Below, in pieces: positions 17,054 through 25,886 of a stretch of DNA of 64,000 nt (the first letter of the stretch is position 1; every line of letters begins with the position of its first letter). The notes beneath the pieces were generated by a model that was not told the DNA's origin, did not search any database, and saw only the letters and a program-made list of their open reading frames with translations. The DNA comes from Tabrizicola_A sp965284335. Lineage in GTDB: Bacteria; Pseudomonadota; Alphaproteobacteria; Rhodobacterales; Rhodobacteraceae. The stretch lies in assembly GCF_965284335.1 (NCBI RefSeq), contig NZ_OZ260076.1. The stretch is one strand, 5' to 3'. Both the position numbers and the translations under genes were made by a program.

Positions 17054-17845
17054 ATGACCAGAATTGACGACACCTTTGCGCGGCTTAAGGCAGAGGGCAA
17101 AAAGGCGTTTGTGTCTTATATCATGGCGGGTGATCCGGATGTTGCGACGGCGCAGGCGGTGATGAACGGGCTTCCGGCGGCGGGGGTGGATATCATCGAG
17201 CTGGGGCTGCCCTTTACCGACCCGATGGCCGATGGTCCGACCATCCAGCTGGCGGGACAGCGGGCGCTGGAACATGGGATGACGGTGGATCAGACCTTGC
17301 AGATGGCGCGTGATTTCCGCGCGACCGATGACAAGACCCCGATTGTGCTGATGGGCTATTACAACCCGATCTATGCGCGGGGCGTGGATCTGTTTTTGCG
17401 TCAGGCCAAAGAGGCCGGGATTGACGGGCTGATCGTGGTGGACCTGCCGCCCGAGGAGGATGATGAGCTGTGCATTCCCGCGCAGGCGGCGGGCCTAAAC
17501 TTTATCCGCCTTGCCACACCGACCACCGACGCCAAGCGTCTGCCGAAGGTTTTGCAAAACACCAGCGGCTTTGTCTATTACGTCTCGGTCACCGGGATCA
17601 CCGGGGCGGCGGCGGCGCAGGCGGGCGATGTCGGCCCCGAAGTGGCGCGCATCAAGAAATCCACCGATCTGCCGGTCATCGTGGGCTTTGGCATCAACAC
17701 CCCTGAGGCTGCCCGCACGATTGCATCGGTGGCCGATGGCTGCGTGGTGGGATCTGCCATCGTCAAGGAAATCGGCGCGGGCAAATCACCGGCCGAGGTT
17801 TTGACCTTCGTCGCAGCACTGGCTGCGGGGGCGCATTCGGCCTGA
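17054..17845 (+). CDS. trpA: Tryptophan synthase alpha subunit
   Basis: This 263-residue TIM-barrel protein cleaves indole-3-glycerol phosphate to indole. Catalytic Glu and Asp are visible in IIELGLPFTDPMADGPTIQ, with VVDLPPEE and the phosphate-binding VGFGINTPE. trpB is not adjacent, and trpF is far away at 59.5 kb, so the tryptophan genes are scattered here. The start at 17054 follows GGGGACC at short distance and is divergent from ychF. Confidence 0.96.
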   Translation: MTRIDDTFARLKAEGKKAFVSYIMAGDPDVATAQAVMNGLPAAGVDIIELGLPFTDPMADGPTIQLAGQRALEHGMTVDQTLQMARDFRATDDKTPIVLMGYYNPIYARGVDLFLRQAKEAGIDGLIVVDLPPEEDDELCIPAQAAGLNFIRLATPTTDAKRLPKVLQNTSGFVYYVSVTGITGAAAAQAGDVGPEVARIKKSTDLPVIVGFGINTPEAARTIASVADGCVVGSAIVKEIGAGKSPAEVLTFVAALAAGAHSA

Positions 17846-17938
17846 ACCACCCTATGACGCGCGAGGAACGGGCGTGCCCTGCAGATGCAGGGCGGGCTTG
17901 ACCAATGTTTCGCCAGACGCTTGCATGAAACCCTGAAA

Positions 17939-17959
17939 TTGGTAATATAACATGACCAA
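17939..17959. promoter_or_regulatory. Candidate operator upstream of lldD
   Basis: TTGGTAAT and ATGACCAA form an inverted repeat (one mismatch) around ATAAC, 15 bases before the lldD start. TTGGT/ACCAA half-sites resemble those of GntR-type lactate regulators (LldR), but no such regulator gene is present in the window. Confidence 0.4.
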
Positions 17960-17974
17960 AATTGGGGGTTTGCC

Positions 17975-19138
17975 ATGGCTGTCATCACCTGCATTGACGA
18001 TCTCAAGGCGATTTACGCCAAAAAGACCCCGAAAATGTTTTACGACTATGCGGAATCGGGCAGCTATACCGAGCAGACCTTTCGCGAAAATGTCACCGAT
18101 TTCGCGAAGATCCGGCTGCGCCAGCGTGTGGCGCGAGATTTGACCGGGCGGACGACCGAAAGCCAGATGCTGGGGCAAAAGGTGGCGATGCCGGTGGCTT
18201 TGGCGCCGGTTGGATCTTGTGGGATGCAATCACCCGATGGCGAGATCAAGGCCGCGCGGGCGGCGGCAGAGTTTGGCGTGCCCTTTACCCTGTCGACCAT
18301 GTCGGTCTGTTCCATCGAAGATGTGGCCGAACATTGCCCCACCCCGTTCTGGTTTCAGCTTTATGTCATGCGCGATGAGGATTTCGTCGATGCACTGATC
18401 GAGCGGGCGCGCAAGGCCAAATGCTCGGCGCTTGTGATCACGCTGGATTTGCAGGTGCTGGGCCAGCGGCACAAAGACCTGAAGAACGGGTTGACCACGC
18501 CGCCCAAGCTGACGCTGCCGAATATCTTGAACATTATGACCAAGCCGGAATGGGCCTTTGGCATGTTGGCCACCCCGCGCCGCACGTTCCGCAATATTGT
18601 GGGCCATGCCAAGGGCGTGGGCGATCTGGCCTCGCTCACCTCATGGACGAATGAGCAGTTTGACCCGCAGTTGGATTGGAAAAAGGTGCAGCGCATTCGC
18701 GACCAATGGGGCGGGAAGGTGATTTTGAAGGGCATTTTGGATGCCGACGATGCGCGCATGGCCGTCGATGCCGGGGCAGATGCGATTGTGGTGTCGAACC
18801 ACGGCGGGCGGCAATTGGATGGGGCGCTGTCGTCGATCCGCATGTTGCCGCAGATCGTAAAGGCGGTGGGGGACCGGACCGAGGTGCATTTAGACAGCGG
18901 CATCCGGTCGGGCCAAGACGTGTTGAAGGCGCTGGCGATGGGGGCCAAGGGCACCTTTATTGGGCGCAGCTATCTTTATGGCTTGGGCGCGATGGGTCAG
19001 GCGGGGGTGACCAAGGCGCTGGAGATCATTCAAAAAGAGTTGGATATCTCGATGGCGCTCTGTGGCGTGCAAAAGGCCACCGATCTGTCGCGCGAGCAGC
19101 TTTTGGTGCCGGAAGATTTTGAAGGGCGCTGGGCGTAA
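17975..19138 (+). CDS. lldD: FMN-dependent L-lactate dehydrogenase
   Basis: This 387-residue alpha-hydroxyacid oxidase-family flavoenzyme oxidises L-lactate to pyruvate at the inner membrane. The family signature SNHGGRQLDG carries the catalytic His, and the FMN-binding ALAPVGSCGM, FQLYV and DSGIRSGQDVLKA are present. Between 18480 and 18600 it has the loop typical of the membrane-bound dehydrogenases. It is monocistronic. A palindrome just upstream suggests local regulation. It converges on the RpiR-type gene. Confidence 0.93.
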   Translation: MAVITCIDDLKAIYAKKTPKMFYDYAESGSYTEQTFRENVTDFAKIRLRQRVARDLTGRTTESQMLGQKVAMPVALAPVGSCGMQSPDGEIKAARAAAEFGVPFTLSTMSVCSIEDVAEHCPTPFWFQLYVMRDEDFVDALIERARKAKCSALVITLDLQVLGQRHKDLKNGLTTPPKLTLPNILNIMTKPEWAFGMLATPRRTFRNIVGHAKGVGDLASLTSWTNEQFDPQLDWKKVQRIRDQWGGKVILKGILDADDARMAVDAGADAIVVSNHGGRQLDGALSSIRMLPQIVKAVGDRTEVHLDSGIRSGQDVLKALAMGAKGTFIGRSYLYGLGAMGQAGVTKALEIIQKELDISMALCGVQKATDLSREQLLVPEDFEGRWA

Positions 19139-19146
19139 GCGGATCG

Positions 19147-19178
19147 CTCCTCGTCGTCCGGTTCCCGGACGCTCGTCG
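19147..19178. repeat. CGACGAG-type hairpin repeat, copy 3
   Basis: Constant flanks CTCCTCGTC and GCTCGTCG enclose the perfect stem GTCCGG-TTC-CCGGAC. It lies between the convergent ends of lldD and the RpiR-family gene. The stem sequence differs from the other copies but stays complementary. Confidence 0.7.
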
Positions 19179-19195
19179 CAAGGTCGCGCCGCTGG

Positions 19196-20023
19196 TCAAG
19201 TGGTCTTGCGCGCCGTGCCGACCGCAACGGCCAAGGTGATGGCCAGCGCAATGGTCGCTGACAGGGCGCGAAAGGCCCCGAAATCAACCTCTTGCACGGT
19301 CAGACAGGCATGGGCGGACTGGGCCAAGGGGCTTCTGGGGTGATCGGTCAGCGCCACCACGGTCAGCCCGCGCGCGCGGGCGTCTTGGGCCAGTGACAGG
19401 GTTTCTTCGGAATAGGGCGCAAAGCTGATGGCCAGCACCGCATCTTTGGGCCGCAGCGCGTGGCGATGGTCAAGCTTGCCCGCACCTTCGTGCAGCATGG
19501 CCGGGACCGACAGCTTTTCCAGCACATAGGACAGATAGCTGGCCACCGGATAGGCGCGGCGCAGACCCATGATGTGGATCATCTCGGCCTGTGCCAGACG
19601 CTGAACCGCCGCCTCGAGCGCAGGCTCGTCAACCGAATTTGCCAAGCCCTCAAGCGACAGGCGCCCCGCCTCGATAAACTCTGCCAAAAGCCGCCCCGTC
19701 CCCCCTGCCCCGCCGCGCAGGTTGGCCAGACGGGTGGCGTAATCGGGAAAGCCCGGCGCATAGGAGTCACGAAAAAGCCGCTGCATGTCGGAAAAGCCGG
19801 CAAAGCCCATGATCTGGCAAAAGCGCATCACGGCCGAGGGTGGCACATCGGCCCCGGCGGCCAGATCGGCCACGGTGGACACCGCGATGCGGTCAAGGTT
19901 GGCGGCCACATGATCGGCGCATTGGCGCAGGCGTTTGGGCAGGCTTTCAGACCTTTCAGCCAGACGCGCGCAAAAGGCCTCGACCGTTTCAGGGGCCGAT
20001 TGAGGCTTTGTGTCATCGTTCAT
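19196..20023 (-). CDS. iolR: MurR/RpiR-family regulator, probable myo-inositol repressor IolR
   Basis: This 275-residue protein has an N-terminal HTH_6 domain (residues 20-85, with PPSAVMRFCQIMGFAGFSDMQ) and a C-terminal SIS sugar-phosphate-binding domain (about 115-250). It is divergent from iolG. The shared gap contains GGAA-N6-TTCC, the motif reported for Sinorhizobium IolR, so IolR is the likely identity. The start at 20023 gives the usual family length. A longer in-frame extension upstream would run across the operator and is rejected. Confidence 0.8.
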   Translation of the reverse strand: MNDDTKPQSAPETVEAFCARLAERSESLPKRLRQCADHVAANLDRIAVSTVADLAAGADVPPSAVMRFCQIMGFAGFSDMQRLFRDSYAPGFPDYATRLANLRGGAGGTGRLLAEFIEAGRLSLEGLANSVDEPALEAAVQRLAQAEMIHIMGLRRAYPVASYLSYVLEKLSVPAMLHEGAGKLDHRHALRPKDAVLAISFAPYSEETLSLAQDARARGLTVVALTDHPRSPLAQSAHACLTVQEVDFGAFRALSATIALAITLAVAVGTARKTT

Positions 20024-20048
20024 CTTTTGCCCTCTTGACGCATGGCCT

Positions 20049-20081
20049 TTGACGCAGGATAGCAGATGGAATAAATATTCC
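20049..20081 (+). promoter_or_regulatory. iolG promoter with IolR-type operator over the -10 box
   Basis: TTGACG (20049-20054) and TAAATA (20072-20077) are separated by 17 bases. The perfect palindrome GGAATAAATATTCC (20068-20081) covers the -10 hexamer and matches the GGAA-N6-TTCC consensus described for rhizobial IolR. A second half-site-like TATTCCATTCC lies around 20107. Binding would block polymerase. Confidence 0.7.
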
Positions 20082-20136
20082 AAATCCAAACGCGCCCACG
20101 GCGAGTATTCCATTCCTGCAACGAAGGACAAGCAAG

Positions 20137-21138
20137 ATGACGGTTCGATTCGGACTTTTGGGCGCCGGGCGCATTGGCAAAGTTCATGCGCGCGCGGTGA
20201 CGGGGGATATGCAGGCCAAGCTGGTGGCGGTGGCCGATGCCTTTCCGGCGGCTGCTCAGGCGATTGCCGATCAATACGGCTGCGAGGTCCGCTCGATTGA
20301 CGCCATCTGTGCGGCCAATGACATTGACGCCGTGGTGATCTGCACGCCGACCGACACCCATGCCGATCTGATCGAGCAATTCGTCAAGGCGGGCAAGGCG
20401 GTGTTTTGCGAAAAGCCGATTGATCTGTCGCTGGCCCGTGTCAAGCAATGCCTTGAGGTGGTACGCGCCCATAAGGGCACGCTGATGGTGGGGTTCAACC
20501 GCCGCTTTGACCCGCATTTCCGCGCCGTGCGCGCCGAGATCGACAAGGGCAGTATCGGGGCGGTGGAGATGGTCGTCATCACCTCGCGCGATCCCGGTGC
20601 GCCGCCGGTGGAGTATATCGCGCGGTCGGGCGGGATTTTCCGCGATATGACGATCCATGATCTGGACATGGCACGGTTCTTGTTGGGCGAGGAGGTGGCC
20701 GAGGTGGTCGCCACGGCGTCCGTGCTGGTGGACCCGGCGATTGGTGCGGCGGGGGATTTTGATTCGGTTCAGGTCATGCTGAAAACCGCCTCGGGCCGCC
20801 AAGCGGTGATTTCGAACTCGCGCCGGGCGACCTATGGCTATGACCAGCGCATCGAGGTGCATGGGGCCAAGGGCGCAGTGTCGGCAGAGAACCAGCGGCC
20901 AGTGTCGATTGAGGTGGCGACAGCCGCCGGATATACCCGCCCGCCGCTGCATGATTTCTTTATGACCCGCTATACCGAAGCCTATGCGGCCGAAATCGCG
21001 AGCTTTATCGCGGCGCTTTCCAGCAAGACCCCGGCCACGCCCTCGGGCGAGGATGGGTTGATCGCGCTGGCCTTGGCTGATGCCTGTGTAAAATCGGTGG
21101 CCGAGGGCCGCGTGGTGAAGATGGCGGAGATCCTGTAA
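20137..21138 (+). CDS. iolG: Inositol 2-dehydrogenase
   Basis: This 333-residue Gfo/Idh/MocA-family NAD enzyme has the N-terminal Rossmann fingerprint GLLGAGRIGKVHA and the catalytic EKPIDL. GFNRRFDPHF and GIFRDMTIHDLDMARFLLG are hallmarks of myo-inositol 2-dehydrogenase. It performs the first oxidation of inositol catabolism. Other iol genes are not adjacent on this side. It is transcribed from a promoter whose -10 box lies in an IolR-like palindrome. Confidence 0.93.
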   Translation: MTVRFGLLGAGRIGKVHARAVTGDMQAKLVAVADAFPAAAQAIADQYGCEVRSIDAICAANDIDAVVICTPTDTHADLIEQFVKAGKAVFCEKPIDLSLARVKQCLEVVRAHKGTLMVGFNRRFDPHFRAVRAEIDKGSIGAVEMVVITSRDPGAPPVEYIARSGGIFRDMTIHDLDMARFLLGEEVAEVVATASVLVDPAIGAAGDFDSVQVMLKTASGRQAVISNSRRATYGYDQRIEVHGAKGAVSAENQRPVSIEVATAAGYTRPPLHDFFMTRYTEAYAAEIASFIAALSSKTPATPSGEDGLIALALADACVKSVAEGRVVKMAEIL

Positions 21139-21211
21139 CAGCGCTTCGCCCCTTGCCTTGGCGGGCGGGCTGGCCAAAACTGGGCCAACCCGCCACGCAC
21201 AGGAGCCTGCC

Positions 21212-22102
21212 ATGACCACATCCCTCATGATTGGCGTTATTGGTGGTTCGGGTGTGTATCAGATTGACGGGCTGGAGGGGGCTTCGTGGGTCAAGGTGAA
21301 AACGCCTTGGGGCAAGCCTTCGGATGAGCTGTTGGTGGGACGTTTGGGCGGCCTGCCGATGGCCTTTCTGCCGCGCCATGGCCGGGGGCATGTGGAAACG
21401 CCGTCTTCGGTGAATTACCGCGCCAATATCGATGCGCTAAAACGGCTGGGGTGCACCGATATCGTGGCGGTTTCGGCGGTGGGATCTTTGCGAGAGGATT
21501 TCGCGCCGGGCGATTTCGTGCTGGTGGATCAATACATTGACCGCACCTTTGCGCGCGAGAAAAGCTTTTTCGGCCCCGGTTGTGTGGCCCATGTGTCGGT
21601 TGCCCATCCGACCTGCCCGCGCCTATCGGCGGCCTGCGCCAAAGCGGCCGGGATCGCAGGCGTTCGGGTGCATCTGGGTGCCACGTATCTGGCGATGGAG
21701 GGCCCGCAGTTTTCGACCCGCGCCGAAAGCCTGATGTATCGCGAGTGGGGGGCCGATGTGATTGGCATGACGGGGATGCCCGAGGCCAAACTCGCCCGTG
21801 AGGCGGAGATGTGCTATGCCTCTGTCGCCATGGTCACCGATTACGACTGCTGGCACGAGGGCCATGGCGCGGTGGATGTGGCGCAGGTGATTGCCACGCT
21901 CAGCGCCAATGCGGGCGCGGCGCGCGGCCTGATTGCCGCCCTGCCTGCCCTGTTGCCCACCGATCGCGCGCCCTGCCCGCATGGTTGTGATCGCGCGCTG
22001 GAACATGCGCTGATGACCGCCCCGGCCAAGCGCGACCCTGATCTGGTTGCGCGGTTGGATGCGGTGGCGGGGCGGGTTCTGGGCCGCGGCGTGGCGGGGT
22101 AA
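21212..22102 (+). CDS. mtnP: S-methyl-5'-thioadenosine phosphorylase
   Basis: This 296-residue trimeric nucleoside phosphorylase cleaves methylthioadenosine to adenine and methylthioribose 1-phosphate. The MTAP pattern is complete: GGSGVY, PRHGRGH, VNYRANIDALK, AVGSLRE, YLAMEGPQFSTRAES and the base-binding TDYDCWHE. The start follows AGGAGCC. apt, which would reclaim the released adenine, lies two genes downstream on the same strand and supports a salvage operon. Confidence 0.95.
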   Translation: MTTSLMIGVIGGSGVYQIDGLEGASWVKVKTPWGKPSDELLVGRLGGLPMAFLPRHGRGHVETPSSVNYRANIDALKRLGCTDIVAVSAVGSLREDFAPGDFVLVDQYIDRTFAREKSFFGPGCVAHVSVAHPTCPRLSAACAKAAGIAGVRVHLGATYLAMEGPQFSTRAESLMYREWGADVIGMTGMPEAKLAREAEMCYASVAMVTDYDCWHEGHGAVDVAQVIATLSANAGAARGLIAALPALLPTDRAPCPHGCDRALEHALMTAPAKRDPDLVARLDAVAGRVLGRGVAG

Positions 22103-22175
22103 GCCGCAGCGCCGCTTGTGGCGCGGGCGCGCGGCATGTTAGCCAGATGGGTGGCGGAATAAGGGGTTGGGCGGC

Positions 22176-22838
22176 ATGGCAAGAGCGGGGCTTTGGGCAC
22201 TGGTGGCGCTAAGCGTGTTGGCCACCTGTGCGCAGGCGGGCGATGGGGTGTTTACCGAAGGCAAGCTGTCGGACAAAGACTTTTTCCGGCTGGCAACCTG
22301 CGGTGCGACGCCGGGGGGCGATTGTCTTGGCCCCACCGTGCGTTGGGCAAACCCCCAGCTGACCGTGGCACTGGCCCCGGCGCATCGGCGCTATCCGCCC
22401 GCGTTGGCGCGCAAAGCCTCGGCCGCATTGGACCGCGCGATTGCCGAGATCAATGCGGCAGGCTCGGCCATTCAGATCCGCCGCGATGACAGCCTGAAAG
22501 AGCCGGATATCATCGTGTCCTTGCCCGCCCTGTCCGAAGGCGACGCGACGCGGGGCATCCCCCGCATGCCCAATGGCCATGCGATTGGCGTGGGGTTCAT
22601 GTGGGTATGGTGGAATGAGCGCACCGAGATCACCGAAGCCTCGATCCTGATTTCTGATGACATCACCGAGGCGGATCTGCCCTCGGTCATGCTGGAAGAG
22701 CTGTTTCAATGTCTGGGCTTTCTTTACGACATCGAAAACCGCTATTACGAAGGCCGATCAATCCTGTCGCAAGACAGTAATGACACCACCACGCTTGCCG
22801 GACAGGACCGCATGATCCTGCGCAGGCTTTATCCATAA
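22176..22838 (+). CDS. Exported DUF2927-like protein of unknown function
   Basis: This 220-residue protein has a signal peptide (residues 1-17, ending AQA). It resembles the DUF2927 proteins common in Rhodobacterales; the features seen are the RWANPQLTVAL start, a central GHAIGVGFMWVWW segment and a C-terminal EELFQCLGF with NDTTTLAGQDRMILRRLY. The family has a protease-like appearance, but no complete HExxH is present and I assign no activity. Its position between mtnP and apt is odd for a secreted protein. Confidence 0.65.
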   Translation: MARAGLWALVALSVLATCAQAGDGVFTEGKLSDKDFFRLATCGATPGGDCLGPTVRWANPQLTVALAPAHRRYPPALARKASAALDRAIAEINAAGSAIQIRRDDSLKEPDIIVSLPALSEGDATRGIPRMPNGHAIGVGFMWVWWNERTEITEASILISDDITEADLPSVMLEELFQCLGFLYDIENRYYEGRSILSQDSNDTTTLAGQDRMILRRLYP

Positions 22839-22847
22839 GGGGCCGCC

Positions 22848-23381
22848 ATGGCGAAAACTGTGCGCGATTACATTCGCACCATCGTGGATTTCCCGCATGA
22901 GGGGATTTTGTTTCGCGATGTGACGACGCTGTTTGCCGATCCGCGCGGGTTTCGGATGTGTGTCGATCAGCTGCTGGCCCCCTATGCCGGGATGCGGATT
23001 GACAAGGTGGTGGGGCTGGAGGCGCGGGGGTTCATCCTTGGTGGTGCGGTGGCGCATCAGCTCTCCACCGGGTTCGTGCCGATCCGCAAGAAGGGCAAGC
23101 TGCCGGGTCAGACGATTTCTCAGGCCTATAAGCTGGAATATGGCGAGGCGGTGGTCGAGGTGCATGACGACGCCATGGCGGCAGGCGAAAAGGTGCTGTT
23201 GGTCGATGATCTTTTGGCCACCGGTGGCACCGCCGAGGCGGGGATCAAGCTGGTGGAGCGTTTGGGCGCGCAGGTCATTGGCTGTGCCTTTGTCGTCGAT
23301 CTGCCCGATCTGGGCGGGCACAAGCTGTTGGAGGCCATGGGCATGGAGGTGCATGCACTGTGTGCCTTTGACGGGCTGTGA
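22848..23381 (+). CDS. apt: Adenine phosphoribosyltransferase
   Basis: This 177-residue enzyme makes AMP from adenine and PRPP. Visible elements are the flexible-loop region IRKKGKLPG, the PRPP-binding VLLVDDLLATGGTAEAG and the family N-terminus DFPHEGILFRDVT. It begins ten bases after the DUF2927-like gene and belongs functionally with mtnP. Confidence 0.96.
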   Translation: MAKTVRDYIRTIVDFPHEGILFRDVTTLFADPRGFRMCVDQLLAPYAGMRIDKVVGLEARGFILGGAVAHQLSTGFVPIRKKGKLPGQTISQAYKLEYGEAVVEVHDDAMAAGEKVLLVDDLLATGGTAEAGIKLVERLGAQVIGCAFVVDLPDLGGHKLLEAMGMEVHALCAFDGL

Positions 23382-23460
23382 TGGGGCAAGGGGGCCAATT
23401 GTGTCGCCTGCCACCATCGGATAACCTGCGGCTTATGCAGGCACAAAACACCCACCGCCC

Positions 23461-24483
23461 ATGACGGCGCTGAAGAAATATCAACGACTTGAGGCGCAGG
23501 GCCTGTGGCGCGAACGGCCCGGCGCGCAGGCGCGCGATGTAATCGTCGGCCTGCGCGAGGCCACATTGGTGCTGAGCGATCCACGCAGCGAAGCGCCGCT
23601 CAGCCAGTGGTCCTTGCCCGCGACCCAGCGGCTGAACCCCGGTCAGATGCCCGCCCGCTTTGCCCCCGGCGAGGATGTGGGCGAAGAGGTGGAAATCGAC
23701 GATCCTGAGATGATCGAGGCGTTGGAACTCGTCCACCGCGCGATTGAGCGGCGCAAGCCCCGGCCGGGGCGGTTGCGCGGGGTGATCCTGTTGGGGTCGG
23801 TGGCGGTCGTGGCGGCCATCGCGCTGTTCTGGTTACCGGGGCAGATGAAATCTTATGCGGCCCGCATGTTGCCCGCCCCCACCCGCGCCGATCTGGGCGA
23901 TCTGGCCTTGGCCGATATCGCCCGGCTGACGGGCCAGCCGTGCAAATCGGTGCCGGGGCGGCGCGCGGCGGCGGCACTGGCGGCGCGGCTTTTCCCCGAT
24001 GCCCCGCCCCGGATTGAGATCTTGCGCGACGCGCTGCCCGGCCCGGCACATCTGCCCGGCGATCTGTTGCTGATCCCGGCGCGGTTGGTTGAGACATCGG
24101 ACAGCCCCGATGTGATTGCGGGCCATCTGTTGGTGGAACATCTGCGCGCCCGTGCGGCAGACCCGTTACAACCCTTGTTGGCCCATATGGGCCTTGGCAC
24201 AACCTTGCGTCTGTTGACCCGAGGCACCGCGCCTGAGGATGCCGCCAAAGGCTATGGCGAGGCGTTCTTGGCCGCCGCCCCCGGCCGCTATCCCCCGGCG
24301 GATCAACAGCTTGCCGCTTTTGAAGCCGCAGGCGTCAGCTCTGCGCTTTATGGTCAGGCCGCGCGGGCGACCAATGGCGCGGCCGATGCGCTGGTGTCGC
24401 AAGACCCCTTCGCCCTTGGCGCACCGCTGCCTGTTCTCAGCGATGAAAGCTGGCTGGAATTACAGGCGATCTGTTCGGAATAA
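23461..24483 (+). CDS. Membrane-anchored hypothetical protein, possible degenerate M48-like peptidase domain
   Basis: This 340-residue protein has a cytoplasmic, charged N-terminal third, one transmembrane segment (about residues 106-126) and a C-terminal domain. That domain has the layout of M48 peptidases (LPGDLLLIPARLVETSDSPDVIAGHLL is split here only for reference to residues 198-223). The zinc-binding HExxH is replaced by HLLVEH (His222, His227), so proteolysis is doubtful. It follows apt by 79 bases and is followed by a strong terminator. No confident family name can be given. Confidence 0.6.
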   Translation: MTALKKYQRLEAQGLWRERPGAQARDVIVGLREATLVLSDPRSEAPLSQWSLPATQRLNPGQMPARFAPGEDVGEEVEIDDPEMIEALELVHRAIERRKPRPGRLRGVILLGSVAVVAAIALFWLPGQMKSYAARMLPAPTRADLGDLALADIARLTGQPCKSVPGRRAAAALAARLFPDAPPRIEILRDALPGPAHLPGDLLLIPARLVETSDSPDVIAGHLLVEHLRARAADPLQPLLAHMGLGTTLRLLTRGTAPEDAAKGYGEAFLAAAPGRYPPADQQLAAFEAAGVSSALYGQAARATNGAADALVSQDPFALGAPLPVLSDESWLELQAICSE

Positions 24484-24495
24484 TGGACCCATTAA

Positions 24496-24538
24496 AAAGG
24501 CCCCGCCGATATGGCAGGGCCGATCTGTTGGGGCCTTT
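24496..24538. terminator. Bidirectional terminator between the M48-like gene and the SPOR gene
   Basis: AAAGGCCCC (24496-24504) pairs with GGGGCCTTT (24530-24538). The intervening loop can itself fold (GCCGATATGGC). The A and T tracts serve both strands, and the flanking genes converge. Confidence 0.75.
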
Positions 24539-24561
24539 ATCCCCTCGCCTTCAGGGATCGA

Positions 24562-25806
24562 TCAGCGAATGAAGGCGTCGCCAAAGCCCGCCCGGCGCGC
24601 CATCGACAGCGCAGTGGCGGCATCTGCCGCCGACCCAAAAGGCCCCGCCAGAACGATCTGCATCGCCTTGCCCCCCGAGGTGATCTTGGCCCGCGCCACA
24701 GGCAGGCCGATCCCCTGAAGCCGCGCGGCCGCGCCATCGGCATTGCTGGGCACGCCAAAGGTGCCGACCTGAATATAAGCCCCGCCCTTGGCAACTTTTG
24801 GCTGAACCGGCGCTGTGGCGGGCTGGCCTTTGGTCGAGGTGGTAAATGTCGCCCCCGCTTTGGCCTTGCGCTTGGCCTGCGGCTCTTCGGCCACCAGCTT
24901 TGAAGGCACTTTGCGCGTCCAGACCTGATCTTGATCGGCCCAGCCTTGGGCGGTGCCCTTGCCCCGGTTGGGGTTCAGACGGTCATCATCCCATGCCATC
25001 TTGTAGCCCTTGGGCGGGGTGGTCGGCACAGCTTTGGCATGGCCATGGGTGGCATATTCGGCATGGCCTGAATGACCAATGCCGCCATGGCCCTGATGGC
25101 TGTTGCGCGTGACCATGACCGGATCGGTCAAGGCCGCCCCCACACCTGCATTGCGCGGATAGACCGGCGGACGCCAGCCCGTCATCGTGCCATCGCCGCG
25201 CGTGCAGACAACAGCCGTGCCGCCATTGCGGGTCTTCACGCGCTCAGCCACCGGGGCCGAGGCATAGCAGCCGATCTGGCCCCCAGAAGGCCCAGCGCTC
25301 GCCACCACATCATAACCGCCACGCGGCGCGGTTTCGACATAGGGGGCGGGGCGTGCCGCCAGCTTTGGCGCGGCGATCATCGGGGCCGCCAATGGGGCCG
25401 CCAATGGGGCGGGCTGTGGTGCGACGCGCGCCGAAGGCTGGGGCGCCGGCGCGATCACCGGGTCTGCTGCGGCCATGACGCGCGGCGCAGGCGCGGGCTG
25501 TGGTGCTGGCTGTGGCGCGGCCATCTCGGCGGCGCTTGCCACCTCAAGGGGCGCGCGCGTGCTGCCGGTCGGGGGATAGCCACACATCGCGCGGCGATCA
25601 CGGCCGACGCGGGGCACCCAAGTGACCTGTCCGCCATAGCCCGCTTTCAGGAACACACAGCCCCGGCTGTCCACCCATTGCTGACCTTCAAACCCTGCGG
25701 GGGGCAAATTGGCAGGTCCACCAACCCGGGCCACAGATTGCGCTTGCGCCGATGCAGCGCCAAAAACGGCCGCCAAAACGGCGACAGACAATAACTTGAA
25801 ACCCAT
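24562..25806 (-). CDS. Exported SPOR-domain protein with Pro/Ala-rich linker
   Basis: This 414-residue protein has a signal peptide (residues 1-22, ending AQA) and a small N-terminal domain with conserved Cys and Trp. A long Pro/Ala-rich linker follows (about 85-170), then a second Cys-containing region and a His/Gly-rich stretch around residues 250-275. A SPOR domain closes it (from GGAYIQVGTFG to the C-terminus). SPOR domains bind denuded septal peptidoglycan, so a cell-envelope role at division is likely. The start at 25806 follows a GGGGGAT site. Confidence 0.8.
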   Translation of the reverse strand: MGFKLLSVAVLAAVFGAASAQAQSVARVGGPANLPPAGFEGQQWVDSRGCVFLKAGYGGQVTWVPRVGRDRRAMCGYPPTGSTRAPLEVASAAEMAAPQPAPQPAPAPRVMAAADPVIAPAPQPSARVAPQPAPLAAPLAAPMIAAPKLAARPAPYVETAPRGGYDVVASAGPSGGQIGCYASAPVAERVKTRNGGTAVVCTRGDGTMTGWRPPVYPRNAGVGAALTDPVMVTRNSHQGHGGIGHSGHAEYATHGHAKAVPTTPPKGYKMAWDDDRLNPNRGKGTAQGWADQDQVWTRKVPSKLVAEEPQAKRKAKAGATFTTSTKGQPATAPVQPKVAKGGAYIQVGTFGVPSNADGAAARLQGIGLPVARAKITSGGKAMQIVLAGPFGSAADAATALSMARRAGFGDAFIR

Positions 25807-25886
25807 AATATCCCCCAAGAGGAAGTCTAGCAGCAATTGTGCTGATATTGGGGCAGGTTTGTTTCCGAGTAAAGGGGGCTGACCCC

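Noticed and set aside
17876..17893. Hairpin GCCCTGC-AGAT-GCAGGGC after trpA as a terminator
   Set aside because: There is no T run on either side, so it is too weak to report as an intrinsic terminator.
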